This document shows positions 50,415 to 59,558 of a stretch of 64,000 bases of DNA, in pieces. The notes under the pieces are model-generated. The model saw nothing but the letters and a program-made list of their open reading frames with translations, searched no databases and was not told the DNA's origin. Numbering within the stretch: position 1 is the stretch's first letter; each line of letters begins with the position of its first letter. The DNA lies in the NCBI GenBank assembly GCA_965220855.1, contig CBDCQY010000001.1, forward strand, positions 2,046,001 to 2,110,000, in the 5' to 3' direction. Origin of the DNA: Bin95 sp965220855. Its GTDB lineage: Bacteria; Pseudomonadota; Alphaproteobacteria; Bin95. A program made the translations under genes and the position numbers.

Positions 50415-51922
50415 GCGGTTCCCTTTCGCTGACGCTGCGGAGTAGCGGACGGCCCCGGCGTCGGCAAGGGCGGGGCGGTCAGGAGGCGGCGGAGGATTTT
50501 GCCGACGGGGGATTTGGGGATTTCCTCCACGAAGACATAGCGGTGAGGGCGTTTGAAGTCGGCGAGCGCGCCGGCGCGGCAGTGTGCGTCCAGCGCTTCG
50601 GCGGTCAGCGGTTCGCGCGCGACGACGAAAGCGGCGACGATCTGCCCCCAGCGCTCGTCCGCCAGGCCCGCGACCGCGACCTCCGCCACCGCCGGATGCA
50701 GCGAGAGCGCGCTCTCGACCTCTACCGGTGAGACATTCTCGCCGCCGGTCACGATCATGTCATCGACCCGCCCGGTGACGAACAGGTCGCCATCCGCGTC
50801 GAACCGGCCGGTGTCGCCGGTGCGATACCAGCCGTCGCGGAGCGCGCGGGCGTCGGCGTCCGGGCGGCGCCAATAGCCCTCGAACGCCTCGTCGCCGGCC
50901 ATGAGGGCCAGGATTTCGCCTTCCTCGCCCGGCGCCGCGTCGCGCGCGCCGTCGAGGCTCTCCACCCGGATGCGCTGGTTCAGCCCCGCCCGCCCGGCCG
51001 AGCCGGGCTTGGCCGGCGCGTCCGGGCAGACGGTGAAGGTGTAGATCTCCGACGAACCGTAATGGTTGACGAAGAGCTCCGGCCGGAACGCCTCGTCCAG
51101 CCGGCGGAGCAGCCCGTCGGTCATCGACGCGCCGGCGAAGCCGAGCTTGCGCACCCGGCGCACACGCTCCGGCGCGAAGCCGGGATGGGCCAGCAGGTCG
51201 TGATAGAGCGTCGGGGCCAGATAGAGCGCGGTCACGCCCTCGCGCTCGATCAGCTCCAGCGCCCGCCCGGCGTCGAAGCGCGGCTGGCAGACGAACGCGC
51301 CATCCACCAGCGCCGAGGCCAGCAGCGAGCGCACGCCCATGGTGTGGTAGAGCGGCATGACGCCGAGCGCGACCTCGCCCGGCGCATAGCGGTTCTGCGC
51401 CACATGCGCGATCGCCGCCGCGCGCTCCGCCCGATGCCGGCGCGGCACGCCCTTCGGCCGGCCGGTGGTGCCGGAGGTGTAGAGCATCACCGACCAGTCC
51501 TCGGCCGAGGCGGCCGGCGCGGCCGGCGGGCCCTCCAGCAGCGCGTCGAAGGCGGGACCGGTTTCGATGCGCCGGATCGCCTGCGCGGCGGGCGCGGCCG
51601 CCACGGCCTCTGCCGCCTCCGGGCCGAACACCAGCAGGTCCGCCTCCGCGTCGCGCAGGCAATAGTCGATCTCCTCGCCCTTCAACCGCCAGTTGAGCGG
51701 GACGATGAGCCGGCCCGAGAGCTGGCAGGCCCAGTGCAGCGTCGCGGCCTCCAGCGTGTTCTGCAGCAGGGTCGCGACGCGGCGCCCCTCCAGCGCGCCG
51801 GCGAGGCGGAGCGCGCGCTCGGCCCAGGCGCCGTAGTCGAGCCGCTCCCGGCCCGCCACGACCGCCAGGCGCTCCGGCGAACGCTCGGCCGCCTGGATCA
51901 GCGCCGCGCCGACATCAAGCAT
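50411..51922 (-). CDS. AMP-binding acyl-CoA synthetase
   Basis: A 503-residue ANL-superfamily adenylating enzyme. The core A3 motif is MLYTSGTTGRPKGVPRRH (about 145-162), followed by the A5/A7 GWYRTGDTGRFDADGD. The C-terminal catalytic Lys appears in KSPVGKILRRLL near residue 485. It activates a fatty or aromatic acid as AMP and then as CoA; substrate unknown. ATG 51922 overlaps the 2Fe-2S gene stop by eight bases, and its stop overlaps the restriction gene start. Confidence 0.9.
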   Translation of the reverse strand: MLDVGAALIQAAERSPERLAVVAGRERLDYGAWAERALRLAGALEGRRVATLLQNTLEAATLHWACQLSGRLIVPLNWRLKGEEIDYCLRDAEADLLVFGPEAAEAVAAAPAAQAIRRIETGPAFDALLEGPPAAPAASAEDWSVMLYTSGTTGRPKGVPRRHRAERAAAIAHVAQNRYAPGEVALGVMPLYHTMGVRSLLASALVDGAFVCQPRFDAGRALELIEREGVTALYLAPTLYHDLLAHPGFAPERVRRVRKLGFAGASMTDGLLRRLDEAFRPELFVNHYGSSEIYTFTVCPDAPAKPGSAGRAGLNQRIRVESLDGARDAAPGEEGEILALMAGDEAFEGYWRRPDADARALRDGWYRTGDTGRFDADGDLFVTGRVDDMIVTGGENVSPVEVESALSLHPAVAEVAVAGLADERWGQIVAAFVVAREPLTAEALDAHCRAGALADFKRPHRYVFVEEIPKSPVGKILRRLLTAPPLPTPGPSATPQRQRKGTA

Positions 51923-52355
51923 CGGCGGCTTCCAGCGCGGCGGCGACGATGGGCGCATAGCCGGTGCAGCGGCAGAGATGGCCGCTCAGCAGCTCGCGAA
52001 CCTGGCGCTCGGTCGGGCGCGGCGTCTCGCGGAGAAAGGCCGTCAGGCTGATGAGGATGCCGGGCGTGCAAAAGCCGCATTGCAGCGCGAAATGGCGCCG
52101 GAAGGCCGCCTGCAGCGGCCCGTCCTCCAGCCCCTCGACGGTGACGATCTCCGCCCCCTCGCACTGCACGGCGAGCGCCAGGCAGGAGCGCGCCGGATGC
52201 CCGTCGATCAGCACCGTGCAGGCCCCGCACACACCGTGCTCGCAGCCGACATGCGCGCCGGTCAGGCCGAGCGTGTGGCGGAGGAAATCCGAGAGCAGGA
52301 GGCGCGGCTCGGCGGCGGCCTCCGCCGCCTCGCCATTGACGGTCAGGCGCGGCAT
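51915..52355 (-). CDS. (2Fe-2S) small subunit of a molybdenum hydroxylase (CoxS-like)
   Basis: A 146-residue ferredoxin-like subunit. The plant-type cluster is at C38, C43, C46 and C58 (GCEHGVCGACTV and SCLA). The second cluster ligands are C93, C96, C128 and C130 (QCGFCTPG and CRC). It passes electrons from the Mo site to FAD. ATG 52355 overlaps the medium subunit stop by 13 bases, giving operon order L-M-S rather than the usual M-S-L. Confidence 0.92.
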   Translation of the reverse strand: MPRLTVNGEAAEAAAEPRLLLSDFLRHTLGLTGAHVGCEHGVCGACTVLIDGHPARSCLALAVQCEGAEIVTVEGLEDGPLQAAFRRHFALQCGFCTPGILISLTAFLRETPRPTERQVRELLSGHLCRCTGYAPIVAAALEAADA

Positions 52356-53098
52356 GCGAGCGCCTCCCGCACCGTGGCCCGCCCGACGCGCTCCACCAGC
52401 CGGCGGCGATAGCCGGCGTCGGCGTGCAGATCGTCGCGGGCCTCGATGGCGTCGGCGTCGAAGTCCAGCCCGTCCAGCAGCAGCGGCGTGTCGGCGACGC
52501 CGCCGACCGCGAGGCGCACGCCGTCCCCGTCCGCCACGGCCGCGAAGGCGGCGAGCGCGAAATCGCCCTGGCGGAGCGCCACCTCGCGAAAGGCGTAGCC
52601 GGCGCGCGGGTCCGGCGGTGGCAGTTCGACGGCGGTCACGAGTTCGTCCTCCGTGCGCGCCGTCGCCAGCGGCCCCTCGAAGAACGCGCCGGCCGCCACC
52701 CGCCGCTCGCCCCGGAGCGAGGCCAGATGCACCCCGCCGCCGAGCGCGACCAGGCAGAGCGGCAGTTCCGCCGCCGGGTCGCCATGCGCCACCGAGCCGC
52801 AAAAGGTGCCCCGGCTGCGGGTCTGGTAATGGCCGACATGGGGCAGGGCAAGATCGATCAGCGGATGCAGGCCGGCAAGCTTCGCCTGGCGCACGGCCGC
52901 GCCCACGCGCCGGCCGCGCTCCTGCAACTCCGGCAGGCGCACGATATCCACCAGCAGGTCGGGGCGCGCGAGGCGCATGTTCATCATCGCCAGCAGCGAC
53001 TGGCCGCCGGCGAGCGCCACCGCGCCTTCCGACGCCAGCGCCGCCAGCGCTTCGTCCAGGCTCTCCGGGCGGAGATAGGCGAAGGGCGCGGGCTTCAC
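52343..53098 (-). CDS. FAD-binding medium subunit of a molybdenum hydroxylase (CoxM-like)
   Basis: A 251-residue FAD subunit. The flavin-binding AGGQSLLAMMNMRLARPD (about 31-48) and TFCGSVAHGDPAAELPLCL (about 97-115) are visible; the second motif usually reads TIGGS, so the F-C change is a minor divergence. The C-terminal domain is the standard CO-dehydrogenase flavoprotein fold. The start overlaps the large subunit stop by four bases. Confidence 0.9.
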   Translation of the reverse strand: MKPAPFAYLRPESLDEALAALASEGAVALAGGQSLLAMMNMRLARPDLLVDIVRLPELQERGRRVGAAVRQAKLAGLHPLIDLALPHVGHYQTRSRGTFCGSVAHGDPAAELPLCLVALGGGVHLASLRGERRVAAGAFFEGPLATARTEDELVTAVELPPPDPRAGYAFREVALRQGDFALAAFAAVADGDGVRLAVGGVADTPLLLDGLDFDADAIEARDDLHADAGYRRRLVERVGRATVREALACRA

Positions 53099-55428
53099 GG
53101 CAGCAGCGCCGCCACCCGCGCCGGCGTCAGCGGCAGTTCCACATCCTCCACGCCGAGCGCGTCCGCCACCGCATTGGCGATGCAGGCCGGGCCGCTCATG
53201 GCGTTGCCCTCGCCGATGCCCTTGGCGCCGAGCGGCGTGACGGGGGAGGGCGTCTCCATGTGCAGGATTTCCGGGTCCGGCGTCTCGCAGGCGGTCGGCG
53301 GGGGATAGTCCGCGAAGCTGCCGGCGAGCGGCTGGCCGGTCTCGTCATGGATGAAGGCCTCGAACAGCGCCGCGCCGACGGCGTTGGAGAGGCCGCCGCG
53401 GATCTGCCCGTCCGCCATCGGGCGGTGCAGCAGCCGGCCGGCGTCATGCGCGCTGACATAGCGGTCGATGCGGGTCTGGCCGGTGTCGGCGTCGATCTCC
53501 ACGCCGCAGACATCGAACAGGAAACCGTAGGCGGCCGAGCCGTTGATGCGATCCTCGGCGTCCGGGGGGCCGAGCTCCGGCGGGGTCCAGAACTCGGTCG
53601 CGCGCAGGGCCGCCTCGACACCCTGTGGCAGCGAGGCCGGCGACCAGTGGGCGAGGCCCGCCAGCCGCGCGAAGGGAAGCGAGCGCTCCGGCCCCGCGCC
53701 GACCCGGCCCTCGGCGAAGACCACCTCCTCCGGCGCAAGCTCCAGCCGGGCGGCGGCGAGGCGCGCCAGCCGGTCGCGCAGAGTGAGCGCCGCCCGCCAG
53801 GCTGCGCCAGCCACCGCCGGGGCGAAGCGGCAGGAATAGTTGCCGGCGGCGATCGACCAGGCGTCGCGGGCGCTGTCGAACTCGCTCACCACCCGGATAT
53901 CTCCGGGCGCGAGGCCGAACGCCTCCGCGACCGTCTCGGCCAGCACGGTGCGGTGGCCCTGTCCCTGCGGCGTCGAGTCGGCCGTCACGCTGACGCCGCC
54001 ATGCGGGTCGATAGCGACCGTGGCGGCGGCGAGCGCGCCGTTCTTGAGACCGCCGGCGAGGCGCTCCTCATGCTCCAGCACCGTGGTGATGTAGCCCATA
54101 TTGGAGACGGTCGGCTCCACCACCGCCGCGAGGCCCACGCCATAGAGGCGGCCTTGCGAGCGCGCTTCCGCCCGCCGCCGGCGGAGCGCCTCCAGCGCCG
54201 GGCGGGCGAGCTCGACCACGGCGCCATAGTCGCCCGAATCGTAGAGCGCGCCCGAGGCGGTCCGGTAGGGCGTCTTCGCCACCAGATTGCGCCGGATGAC
54301 CGCCAGCCGGTCGAGGCCCAGCCGGTCGGCGATGCGGTGCATCAGCCGCTCCAGGGCGAAATAGACCTGCGGGCCGCCGAAGCCGCGATTGAGGCCGCTC
54401 GGCGCCGTGTTGGTGACGGCGATGCGGTTCTCGACCTCCAGGTTCGGGATGTCGTAAGCGCCGGTGAGCGCGCCATGCATCCGGTAGAGCGTCGCTGGCT
54501 CGGGCGCTTTCAGATACGCACCGCAATCCTCCAGCTGCGACCAGCGAAGCGCCGTCACCCGCCCGTCGGCCATCAGGGCGGCCTCGAGGCGCGTCTCCCG
54601 TCCGGTCGCGGAGCCGGCCGCGGTCAGGTGCTCCAGGCGGTCCTCGATCCACTTCACCGGCCGCCCGGACAGGCGGGCCACCGCCGCCATCAGCACGATA
54701 TAGGGCGCAAGGCCCTGCTTGACGCCGAAGCTGCCGCCGGAATCGGGCGGCGTGCGCAGCCGGAGCCGGTTGGCCGGAACCCCGAGCGCCGCCGCCATGA
54801 CCGGATGCAGCGCGAACGGCCCCTGGAAGGGCGCGGTGACATCCCAGGCTTCATCGTCCGGGTCCCATGCGGCGATCAGGCCGAAACATTCGATGGGCGT
54901 GACGGCGTTGCGCGGATAGCGGATGTCGATGGCGATGCGCCGGTCTGCGGCGGCGAAGGCGCTCTCCGGATCGCCGTAGGCGAACCGCCGGCGGCTCACC
55001 AGATTGCCGCCCATCGCCTCATGCAGCAGCGGCGCGTCTTCGGCGAGCGCCGCCCGGGGCGAGACGACCGCCGGCAGCGGCTCATACTCGACCGTCACCC
55101 GTTCGAGCGCGTCTTCGGCGAGATAGCGGTCCTCGGCCAGCACAACGGCGACCGGCTCGCCGACATAGCGCGCCTTGTCGGTCGCAATCGGAAAGTGGCG
55201 CATCGGCGTGCGCAGGGCGGCGATGAAGGGGCGCAGCCCGGCCGCGATTTCCGCGCCGGCGAACAATCGCACATCGGGCGGCGCGGCGATGCGGCCGAGG
55301 CGCGCATGGGCGTGCGGCGAGCGCAGGATGGCGGCGTGGAGCGTGCGCGGCGGCGTTGGCAGGTCGTCGATGAACCGCCCCCTGCCGGCGAGCAGGGCCC
55401 GATCCTCGATCCGCGCGCCGCCCGCCAC
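53095..55428 (-). CDS. Molybdopterin-binding large subunit of a xanthine-dehydrogenase-family enzyme (CoxL-like)
   Basis: A 777-residue Mo-hydroxylase catalytic subunit. The a/b-hammerhead N domain covers about 1-150. The molybdenum cofactor-binding domain follows, with SGGSFGVKQGLAPY (GGxFGxK variant) and GLNRGFGGPQVYFALERLMH instead of the CODH loop Ala-Tyr-Arg-Cys-Ser-Phe-Arg. Catalytic Glu740 is in GAKGIGEGNAM. The missing CSFR-type loop argues against true carbon monoxide dehydrogenase and for an aldehyde, nicotinate or aromatic hydroxylase. It is nine bases after the AAA ATPase gene and followed by CoxM and CoxS in overlapping order. Confidence 0.9.
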   Translation of the reverse strand: MAGGARIEDRALLAGRGRFIDDLPTPPRTLHAAILRSPHAHARLGRIAAPPDVRLFAGAEIAAGLRPFIAALRTPMRHFPIATDKARYVGEPVAVVLAEDRYLAEDALERVTVEYEPLPAVVSPRAALAEDAPLLHEAMGGNLVSRRRFAYGDPESAFAAADRRIAIDIRYPRNAVTPIECFGLIAAWDPDDEAWDVTAPFQGPFALHPVMAAALGVPANRLRLRTPPDSGGSFGVKQGLAPYIVLMAAVARLSGRPVKWIEDRLEHLTAAGSATGRETRLEAALMADGRVTALRWSQLEDCGAYLKAPEPATLYRMHGALTGAYDIPNLEVENRIAVTNTAPSGLNRGFGGPQVYFALERLMHRIADRLGLDRLAVIRRNLVAKTPYRTASGALYDSGDYGAVVELARPALEALRRRRAEARSQGRLYGVGLAAVVEPTVSNMGYITTVLEHEERLAGGLKNGALAAATVAIDPHGGVSVTADSTPQGQGHRTVLAETVAEAFGLAPGDIRVVSEFDSARDAWSIAAGNYSCRFAPAVAGAAWRAALTLRDRLARLAAARLELAPEEVVFAEGRVGAGPERSLPFARLAGLAHWSPASLPQGVEAALRATEFWTPPELGPPDAEDRINGSAAYGFLFDVCGVEIDADTGQTRIDRYVSAHDAGRLLHRPMADGQIRGGLSNAVGAALFEAFIHDETGQPLAGSFADYPPPTACETPDPEILHMETPSPVTPLGAKGIGEGNAMSGPACIANAVADALGVEDVELPLTPARVAALLP

Positions 55429-55437
55429 CGCGCGCCT

Positions 55438-56592
55438 TCAGCCCGCGCGTCCGGGAAGGCCCGGCTCGGGTTCGGTCTCCTCGATCATGTAGTCCATGAG
55501 GCTCGGAATGCCGGGCGTCCAGGCGCGATCCTCGGCGCCGCGCCAGATGAAGCCCTTGTCGATCAGGAAGTCGCGCATTCCGGTCACCCGGTCGGTCTCG
55601 CGGGCAAGCACGGCGTCGAGCGCTGGGCGGCTCAGCTCGCCGCCGGCCTCGCGGAAGGCCAGCGCCACGGCGCGCGCGACCGGCAGGCTAGCCTCGCGGT
55701 CGAACTCGTCATAGCGGTCGGTGTAGTAAAGCCGGCGCGGCGTTTCGGCGGCCTTCCGGGCGAGCGTGACATGCTCCGGCAGCAGGCCGCCGATATCCGT
55801 GCCTTCGACCGCCCGCCAGGCGGCTTCGCCATAGAGCTGGAGGAAATAGGGGTAGCGGTCTGCGGCTGCGGCCAGTTCGGCGGCGGCGTCGGCGTCGGCG
55901 TCCAGGCCGGCGTCGAGGAAGGGGCGCGCCACCACCGCTTCGGCCGCCTCGGCCGAGAGCAGGCCGACGGGCAGCTTGCGCCCCCGGCTCCAGAAAGAGA
56001 CATGCGCCGCGCCCAGCATCCGCGTCAGCCCTGGCGTCCCGGCCATCGCGACCGCCACCGGACGGTGCTCGCCTGCGATCTGCAAGGCGCGGAGCAATCG
56101 TCCGACCGCCTCCGGTCGCGCTTCATGCGCCTCGTCGAGCGTCAGCAGCAGCGGCGTGTCGCTGCCCGCCAACCAGTCCTCGAGCGCCGGCATGGGGTCG
56201 CGTCCGGCGGTCCCGATCTCGATCGACAGCAGGCCGAGCAGGTTGGCCTTGAGCTCTACCCTGACGTTCTCCAGTTGCCGCTGCCAGCGCGCGGCCGCGC
56301 GGCGAAAGCTGCGAGCCAGGCTGTCGGACGTGTCGAGATCGTTCGGTCCCATGCGGACCAGAAGGATAGGCGGACCGCTTCGGTTCTCCTCCGCCTGCCG
56401 TGCGAGCCAGTGCAGCAGCACGGTCTTGCCATTGCCGCGCGGGCCGTAGAGGAAGGCCGCCTGCGCGCCCGGCTCGCCGTTCTGCAATGCGCGCAGCATG
56501 TCCAGGAGCGGCCCCTCGACGTCGGGCCGGGCGCCCATATGGGCAGGGTCGAGGCCGAAGCCCGGCCTGAAGGGGTTTTCGGCGACAGGCAT
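55438..56592 (-). CDS. AAA/STAND-like ATPase leading the molybdenum hydroxylase operon
   Basis: A 384-residue P-loop ATPase. Walker A is GPRGNGKT at 50-57, Walker B LLLTLDEAHE at 148-157, and the arginine-rich AMAGTPGLTRMLG sensor-like segment follows. The remaining half is helical with a winged-helix-like end (IDKGFIWRG). It resembles AAA_16/Orc1-Cdc6-like single-gene ATPases and is distinct from CoxD-type MoxR chaperones, which carry a different motif order. ATG 56592. Nine bases separate it from coxL, and the next seven genes are all closely packed, so a transcriptional link is likely. Role unknown: maturation, regulation or defence are all possible. Confidence 0.78.
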   Translation of the reverse strand: MPVAENPFRPGFGLDPAHMGARPDVEGPLLDMLRALQNGEPGAQAAFLYGPRGNGKTVLLHWLARQAEENRSGPPILLVRMGPNDLDTSDSLARSFRRAAARWQRQLENVRVELKANLLGLLSIEIGTAGRDPMPALEDWLAGSDTPLLLTLDEAHEARPEAVGRLLRALQIAGEHRPVAVAMAGTPGLTRMLGAAHVSFWSRGRKLPVGLLSAEAAEAVVARPFLDAGLDADADAAAELAAAADRYPYFLQLYGEAAWRAVEGTDIGGLLPEHVTLARKAAETPRRLYYTDRYDEFDREASLPVARAVALAFREAGGELSRPALDAVLARETDRVTGMRDFLIDKGFIWRGAEDRAWTPGIPSLMDYMIEETEPEPGLPGRAG

Positions 56593-56705
56593 GGGCGTCG
56601 TTCTATCCTCCGGGCGCGGGCCGGTAAAGCGAAGGCTTCCGCCGATGACGGCGCGGTCCGATTCGGCTATCGTCGCGCGACAGGCAGGAACGGGAGGGCC
56701 ATTCG

Positions 56706-57107
56706 ATGCCAGACAGCAACACCGGAATGCAGACGCTCGCGCACGCCACCGCCGAGTCCGCCCCGCTGGTCGCCGGACGGCGCGATTTCTTCAAATATCG
56801 CGATCTGGGCGTCACCGCCGCCAGCCTCGGCAAGATGCGCGCCCAGACCATGACCGCGATCCGGGGCATGACCGAGCCGACCGGCTGGCACTATCACGAA
56901 TGCGAGGGCCAGTTCGTCTATACCCTCAAGGGCTGGGTCGATCTGGAGTTCGAGACCGGCGAGAAGCTGCGCATCAATGCGGGCGAGTCGCTGTTCATCC
57001 CCGGCGGGCTGCGCCACAACGAGACCGCCACTTCCGAGGACCTCGAAATCCTCGAACTCTCGATCCCGGCGGAGATGGGCACCGTCCCCTGCGACCCGCC
57101 GGCCTGA
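56706..57107 (+). CDS. Cupin domain protein
   Basis: A 133-residue single-cupin protein. The first cupin motif reads PTGWHYHECEGQFVYTLKGWVDLEFETGE with H-x-H near 59-61, and the second reads INAGESLFIPGGLRHN. A Mn2+, Fe2+ or similar ion would sit at these His residues; function and substrate unknown. ATG 56706 gives a plausible N-terminus. It is divergent from the ATPase operon and convergent with the D-aminoacylase. Confidence 0.82.
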   Translation: MPDSNTGMQTLAHATAESAPLVAGRRDFFKYRDLGVTAASLGKMRAQTMTAIRGMTEPTGWHYHECEGQFVYTLKGWVDLEFETGEKLRINAGESLFIPGGLRHNETATSEDLEILELSIPAEMGTVPCDPPA

Positions 57108-57120
57108 ATGTCGGCTTGAT

Positions 57121-58569
57121 CTAGCGAGCGGCGATCGGGCGCTCCCGGCGGAGCGCCCGGCCCGGCCGGGCGCCGGTCGCCGCGCCGTCGCGCCAGACCG
57201 TCTCGCCCGCCACCAGCACATGGCGGATGCCGTCCGCCGGGGCGAGCGGGTTCTCGAAGGTCGCGCGGTCGATCACCGTCTCGGGATCGAACAGGCAGAG
57301 GTCGGCCACCGCGCCCGGCTCGATGACGCCGCGCTCGTCCAGCCCGAAGCGCTCGGCCGAGAGGCCGGTCATGCGCCGCACCGCCTCCTCCAGCGGCATC
57401 AGCCCGAGCTCGCGGCTGTAATGGCCGAGCACGCGCGGGAAGGTGCCCCAGAGCCGGGGGTGGGGGTGCGAGTCGTGCGGGATGCCGTCCGAGCCGATCA
57501 TGGCGCGCGGCGAGCGCAGCACGCGCTGCACGTCGTCTTCCGACATGGCGAAATAGATCGCGCCCGCCGGCAGCAGCCGCTCGGCCATTTCCAACTCCGA
57601 CACGCCATGCTCGGCGGCGAGCGCGGCAAGCTCGCGGCCCGCCGCCTCCGGCAGCGCGTCGGACCAGGTGACGACGATGCGCTCGGCGTCGCCGATGCGG
57701 TCCGGCATCAGCACGGTCGAGCCGGCGGCGTAGGGATAGACGTCGAGCGCGACCTGCTGGCGCCGGGCGGCGGCGTCGATCATCGGCAGCGAGCGCGCCG
57801 TCTTGCCGTGATTGGGCGCGCCCATCGCCTTGTGATGCGACAGCACTACCGCGAGGCCGGCGCGCCGGCCGATGGTCAGCGCCTCCTCGACCGACTCCTC
57901 CAGAAAGGCGCCCTCGTCGCGCAGATGGGTGGCGTAGAGGCCGCCCCAGGGAGCCGCCGCCTCGGCCAGCGCCACCACCTCCTCCGTGCTGGCGGCCCGG
58001 GCCGGCGGATAGTAGAGGCCGGTCGAGAAGCCGACCGCGCCCGCCTGCATCGCCTCTTCGACATGCACGCGCATCCGCGCGATCTCGTCCGCTTCCGCCG
58101 GCCGGTCGAGCGACGCCATATGCTGCACGCGCAGCGTCTGGTGGCCGACCAGGAAGACGCCGTTGACCACCGGCGGGCGCGCGTCCAGCGCCTCCAGATA
58201 GGCGGCGAAGGTGGGGAATCGGTAGTCCCGCTCGCCGCCCAGCAGGTCCATCGGCGGCGGCGGCCGGCCCTCCGGCGTGAACGGCGCGAGCGAGATGCCG
58301 CAATTGCCGGCGACCACGGTGGTGACCCCCTGGCTCGCCTTGGCGGCCATGTCGCCGTCGAGCAAAGCGCGGTCGTCATGGGTGTGGACGTCTATGAAGC
58401 CCGGCGCGACGACGAGGCCGGCGGCGTCGATTTCGGCTTCGGCGACCGCCTCGCCGAGCGCGCCGACGGCCGCGATGCGCCCGCCATCCACCGCGACATC
58501 GCCCGCATAAGCCGGCGCGCCGGTTCCGTCGATGATCCGCCCGCCGCGAACGATCAGATCGTGGCGCAT
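57121..58569 (-). CDS. N-acyl-D-amino-acid deacylase family amidohydrolase
   Basis: A 482-residue amidohydrolase: DLIVRGGRIIDGTGAPAYAGDVAV at the N-terminus, APGFIDVHTHDDRALL with the HxH metal site at about 66-68, ATHLRDEG in the middle (third His), and DGIPHDSHPHPRLWGTF near residue 350 carrying the D-aminoacylase signature residues. It deacylates N-acyl-D-amino acids or related amides. ATG 58569; convergent with the cupin gene. Confidence 0.87.
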   Translation of the reverse strand: MRHDLIVRGGRIIDGTGAPAYAGDVAVDGGRIAAVGALGEAVAEAEIDAAGLVVAPGFIDVHTHDDRALLDGDMAAKASQGVTTVVAGNCGISLAPFTPEGRPPPPMDLLGGERDYRFPTFAAYLEALDARPPVVNGVFLVGHQTLRVQHMASLDRPAEADEIARMRVHVEEAMQAGAVGFSTGLYYPPARAASTEEVVALAEAAAPWGGLYATHLRDEGAFLEESVEEALTIGRRAGLAVVLSHHKAMGAPNHGKTARSLPMIDAAARRQQVALDVYPYAAGSTVLMPDRIGDAERIVVTWSDALPEAAGRELAALAAEHGVSELEMAERLLPAGAIYFAMSEDDVQRVLRSPRAMIGSDGIPHDSHPHPRLWGTFPRVLGHYSRELGLMPLEEAVRRMTGLSAERFGLDERGVIEPGAVADLCLFDPETVIDRATFENPLAPADGIRHVLVAGETVWRDGAATGARPGRALRRERPIAAR

Positions 58570-58641
58570 TGCGTGTCTCCCGCCCTTGTCTGCTGGCGCG
58601 TTGTCTAGCATGGGCGTAAGCTTCCCGGAAAACGGGGGGAT

Positions 58642-59538
58642 ATGCTGTCCATGGCATCCATGGCCGAACGCGCGGTCGGCGAGGTCGTCATTCGCCGGGT
58701 GGAGGAGAATGCCGGCCCCTCTTTCCTGCCGGGCCAGCTCTACCCGGACTGGACGCCGGCGCATCTGGAGAAGCATCGCGACTGGATGGTACCGCGCGCC
58801 TTCCACGAGCCGAGCGGGCGGCTGTCGATGAGCCTGCACAGCTGGCTGCTGCGCACGCCGCGCCACACCATCCTGATCGACAGCTGCGTCGGCAATTGCA
58901 AGACGCGCTCGCGCAAGATGTGGAACGGGCTGGACACGCCCTGGCTCGACCGGCTGAAGGCGGCCGGGGCGACGCCGGAAGAGGTCGATTATGTGCTCTG
59001 CACCCATCTGCACACCGACCATGTGGGCTGGAACACGCGGCTGGAGGACGGGCGCTGGGTCCCGACCTTCCCGAACGCGAAATATCTGATCGGCAAGCTC
59101 GACTACCGGTACTGGACGCAGCGCGCGGAACTTTCCGGGGGCGAGGACCCGCTGGACGGCGCCTTCGCCGACAGCGTGCTGCCGGTGGTGGAGGCCGGGC
59201 AGGCGGTGATGGTGGAGGACGGCTACCGGATCGACGAGTCGATGCTGATCGAGGCGGCCCCCGGCCACACGCCCGGCCATGTGACCATGCAGCTGCTCTC
59301 CGCCGGCGAGGAGGCGCTGTTCGTCGGCGACATCGTGCACCACCCGATCCAGGTGTTCGAGCCGCACTGGAACTCCGCCTTCTGCGAATGGCCGGAGCAC
59401 GCTGCGGTCACCCGCCGGCGCGTGCTGGAGCGGGTGGCCGACCGCCCGGCGCTGCTGATGCCGGCGCATTTCCCGGCGCCCTCCTGCGGACATGTGCTGA
59501 GCGCCGGCGACGGCTTCCGCTTCCGCTTCGCCGACTGA
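58642..59538 (+). CDS. Metallo-beta-lactamase-fold hydrolase
   Basis: A 298-residue MBL-fold protein with the H122-x-H124-x-D126-H127 metal site in THLHTDHVGW, a GHTPGHVTMQ second His motif and FVGDIVHHP and MPAHFPAPS third ligand regions. Nearby families include N-acyl-homoserine lactonases, alkylsulfatases and phosphonate hydrolases. ATG 58642 follows a purine-rich GGGGGGA; ATG 58660 is possible. The next gene, an MFS transporter, begins 20 bases later, which suggests import of its substrate. Confidence 0.87.
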   Translation: MLSMASMAERAVGEVVIRRVEENAGPSFLPGQLYPDWTPAHLEKHRDWMVPRAFHEPSGRLSMSLHSWLLRTPRHTILIDSCVGNCKTRSRKMWNGLDTPWLDRLKAAGATPEEVDYVLCTHLHTDHVGWNTRLEDGRWVPTFPNAKYLIGKLDYRYWTQRAELSGGEDPLDGAFADSVLPVVEAGQAVMVEDGYRIDESMLIEAAPGHTPGHVTMQLLSAGEEALFVGDIVHHPIQVFEPHWNSAFCEWPEHAAVTRRRVLERVADRPALLMPAHFPAPSCGHVLSAGDGFRFRFAD

Positions 59539-59558
59539 GCCCGCGCGCCGCCCGCGCC

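Noticed and set aside
53095..55428. Aerobic carbon monoxide dehydrogenase
   Set aside because: The large subunit lacks the CSFR-type active-site loop and the operon lacks coxD/E/F-type genes, so only a general molybdenum hydroxylase is supported.
51964..56853. A 1629-codon open frame on the plus strand antisense to the molybdenum hydroxylase region
   Set aside because: It runs opposite to genes with complete family motifs, is highly Arg/Ala-rich and has no domain. It is a codon-bias shadow typical of GC-rich DNA.
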